Of a DNA stretch of 64,000 bases, positions 62,220-64,000 are shown one piece after another. The stretch is from contig NZ_CP114283.1 of NCBI RefSeq assembly GCF_027107535.1, forward strand, positions 5,084,001-5,148,000, given 5' to 3'. Position 1 is the first letter of the stretch. Every line of letters starts with the position of its first letter. The notes beneath the pieces were generated by a model. It did no database searches. It was not told where the DNA came from and saw only the letters and a list, made by a program, of their open reading frames with translations. This DNA is from Streptomyces aurantiacus. GTDB lineage: Bacteria; Actinomycetota; Actinomycetes; Streptomycetales; Streptomycetaceae. The translations under genes were made by a program, and so were the position numbers.

Positions 62220-62236
62220 GGTCACTCTTGGTGACC
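62220..62236. promoter_or_regulatory. Short hairpin between thioesterase and PKS genes
   Basis: GGTCAC-TCTTG-GTGACC, a 6-bp perfect stem, lies just after the thioesterase stop (62252) and about 200 bases before the PKS start. It could be a weak terminator or a small operator. The rest of the intergenic region (62025-62251) may hold the PKS promoter. Confidence 0.35.
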
Positions 62237-62251
62237 CTCCTCCTGGTGTCA

Positions 62252-63058
62252 TCACGTGAGGGGGGAAGACGGCTCCTCCGGTTGGGAAGCCAGGACTGCT
62301 TTGACGTCCGAGGAAAAGTGCTGTGCCACGGTGCCCCAGTGTTCGCGCAAGAACACGTGTCCACCGGCGTACGCCCGGTCCGCGATGACGCGCGAGCTGG
62401 TGTATGCGTCCCAGCGGCGTACCAGGTTGCGAGGGATGATGGCGTCTTCTTCCCCCGAGAAGAGGGAAACAGGACAGGTCACTTGAGCCCCAGGGCTGTA
62501 CCGGTAGGACAGCGCTGTAATGAGGTCCCGGTAGATGGCTTGGGTTGCGAGTTCACGCATGTCTGGTGTCAGGGCTTGTTCCTGAAGGAGCGCGCGGACT
62601 GCCCTGTCCGGACGTGCCATATACCGTGTGTATTTGGCGGCCTCGCCGGGAGCGGGAGCAGCGCACACACCGAGCAGGAGTGGCCCCTGAGCCCCCATAT
62701 TGACGAGTGCCCGCCCGGTCTCGAAAGCCCAGATCCCACTGGCGCAGTATCCGAGGAACACGCTGGGCTTCGAGCTGCCCGCAGCACTCATTGCCTCGGT
62801 AGTGGCGTCCACCAGTTTGGAATAGTGCCTCACCCGCGGTTCAGCGCTGCGTTCTTCGCGACCGGGCGCCTGCAAAGCCACCGGCTCCATGAACGTGGGC
62901 AGCTCCTCCGCCAGCGGAAGGTAGAAGGATGCGCCCGTTCCAGGTGGTGGGAAGAGGTAGGCGCGCACAGACGCTGATGGGCGGGAGGCCAGTGGAATCA
63001 ACCAGCGGCTGGCCGAGCTGTGCTCGGTTCCGTCGGACGGCAGCTTGGCAATTCCCAT
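62252..63058 (-). CDS. Type II thioesterase with Cys at the nucleophile position
   Basis: 268 residues from ATG 63056-63058. An alpha/beta hydrolase of the type II TE family: YLFPPPGTGASFYLPLAEEL (oxyanion region), VALQAPGREERSAEP, SVFLGYCASGIWAFETGRAL, VCPVSLFSGEEDAIIP (Asp) and AYAGGHVFLREHW (His). At the elbow, where the family has GHSMG, this protein reads GYCAS; Cys 105 takes the Ser position. Such enzymes remove wrongly loaded or stalled acyl groups from carrier proteins, or release products. It lies upstream of the PKS gene on the same strand. Confidence 0.88.
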   Translation of the reverse strand: MGIAKLPSDGTEHSSASRWLIPLASRPSASVRAYLFPPPGTGASFYLPLAEELPTFMEPVALQAPGREERSAEPRVRHYSKLVDATTEAMSAAGSSKPSVFLGYCASGIWAFETGRALVNMGAQGPLLLGVCAAPAPGEAAKYTRYMARPDRAVRALLQEQALTPDMRELATQAIYRDLITALSYRYSPGAQVTCPVSLFSGEEDAIIPRNLVRRWDAYTSSRVIADRAYAGGHVFLREHWGTVAQHFSSDVKAVLASQPEEPSSPLT

Positions 63059-63204
63059 CACGTGCTCTTTCTGCCAGATGTTGTGTGTGCCAGCGGACCG
63101 AGGCCAGAAATGCCGGCTGCAAGGCCCAAGAAGGCAATACCGCTGGCTCTTGGCAACGAATAAGAAGCCGGGCTTGGCGCCCGCCGACGGCCCTCTCCGA
63201 ACCG

Positions 63205-63400
63205 CCATCCATGGATAAGGTCACCAATCAGGATGCGCAGCAGAGTGCTCTTGCCTGCCCCGTTTTCTCCTACGACTCCCACCATCTGCCCCGGCGGAAG
63301 GTCCAGGGTCACGCCTTGCAGACCCGCCGACGCCGGCAACCCTTACGTACGTCCCGCATGCTCAACACAGGGCCGCTCGCCCTCATTCTTCTCCCCCTTC
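63205..63400 (-). pseudogene. ABC transporter ATPase N-terminal fragment
   Basis: A minus frame starts [16 protein letters not shown] near 63400. After a shift near 63345 it reads [38 protein letters not shown], with Walker [10 protein letters not shown] intact. It then breaks off near 63205. The signature motif and Walker B are absent, so it is inactive. It may be what remains of an exporter once linked to the polyketide locus. Confidence 0.65.
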
Positions 63401-64000
63401 CTCGACAGGCCCCGCCGTAATCTGCGGCGGACTGCCGTTCCTGCGCCCGTGCTTGCCGTGTCACAGCCGAAGCCCTGATCCATGACGGGTGGAAACACTC
63501 AGGGCGGTGCCCAGAACGCCGAGGCGGCTGAACACGACGAACGGATACAGAGAGCACGGAAATAATTACATGCTGCGACAGTTGGGGCTGACCTCACGAG
63601 GCTCCATCTGGTCAGCAACGGCGACCCTTGCCCGCGCCCCCACCGCCTCTCAAACGATGCCGGCCATACGAGGGCAGGCACGAAGTCGCCCTGCAGGCCG
63701 CTGATCGCCGGGGATCCACTCGACGGACAGGGCCGGTCCAGCCATGCACCACCCTGCCCCGGACGTGGCGCCTGCCCGATGACAGTGACCGGTTGTTGCA
63801 TAGCCTCCTGGTCACCGAAACGTGCGACGACGCCAGGGGCGGCTGGTTGACCAAGGAATCGGGTCGCCGCTCAGTCCGAGTGTCGGATTAGCGCATTTGA
63901 CGGATTGTCCCTCGTCGTGTCGGCAGCCACGTGTCTCAGCGGCCCTCCCCCTCGTTGCAGGAACTAGCGCTGCGCCCATCCCTTTGAGGCGGCATCACGG
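63401..64000. other. No supported gene
   Basis: Open frames here are short, arginine- or serine-rich and lack family motifs. A more AT-rich patch at about 63555-63575 could hold a promoter reading leftward. Nothing else was recognised up to the window end. Confidence 0.4.

Overview
This is high-GC actinobacterial DNA, almost certainly Streptomyces. The RNA polymerase alpha subunit is near-identical to remembered Streptomyces RpoA. Codons are G/C-ending, GTG starts are common, and the regulators (MmyB-like, IclR, ECF sigma, WYL) and insertion sequences are of streptomycete type. The density of IS elements, solo IS ends, truncated genes and fused fragments suggests an accessory region, such as a chromosome arm or a decayed integrated element, rather than the core. 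This is inference.

Layout. 0-5.4 kb: the 5' part of a secreted FG-GAP protein; endonuclease I and transposase fragments; an orphan rpoA (1594-2610) with no ribosomal-protein neighbours; a transposase/flavin-monooxygenase chimeric remnant; a frameshifted zinc-ribbon recombinase-like gene. 5.4-17 kb: an acetyltransferase, DNA ligase and ParA fragments, an IS21-type element with an extra gene inside its terminal repeats, a DJ-1 fragment, an IS5-type element, a MerR/short-chain dehydrogenase pair, then three abutting IS elements. 17-24.5 kb: a secreted protein-ECF sigma-membrane protein operon, two overlapping tyrosine-recombinase remnants, a divergent oxidoreductase/MmyB-like pair and an ISAzo13-type transposase.

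24.5-39.9 kb is the best-preserved block and looks like a catabolic locus. A minus-strand operon encodes aldehyde dehydrogenase, a ThDP-dependent enzyme, a lipoprotein solute receptor, a branched-chain-type ABC transporter (LivH, a LivM-LivG fusion, LivF) and a shikimate/quinate dehydrogenase. It diverges from an IclR regulator, a family III CoA-transferase and a citryl-CoA-lyase-like protein, followed by a PQQ-type beta-propeller protein and a ThuA-like protein. A possible logic is uptake of an organic acid, CoA activation, C-C cleavage, decarboxylation of the released 2-oxo acid and oxidation of the aldehyde. The substrate cannot be read from sequence.

40-55 kb: an aldo/keto reductase remnant; a helix-turn-helix protein with some resemblance to telomere terminal protein Tpg, preceded by a perfect 18-bp inverted repeat; IS5; Ppx/GppA; a gene interrupted by two IS630 elements placed back to back in one TA site; a coiled-coil/lysine-rich/winged-helix protein; a mosaic of WYL regulator, histidine kinase and ABC permease fragments; three more IS elements. 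55-64 kb: a single-module type I polyketide synthase (KS-AT-DH-ER-KR-ACP, the order of mycocerosic acid synthase), preceded by a type II thioesterase with Cys at the nucleophile position, and an ABC ATPase fragment. No tRNA, rRNA or CRISPR array was seen.
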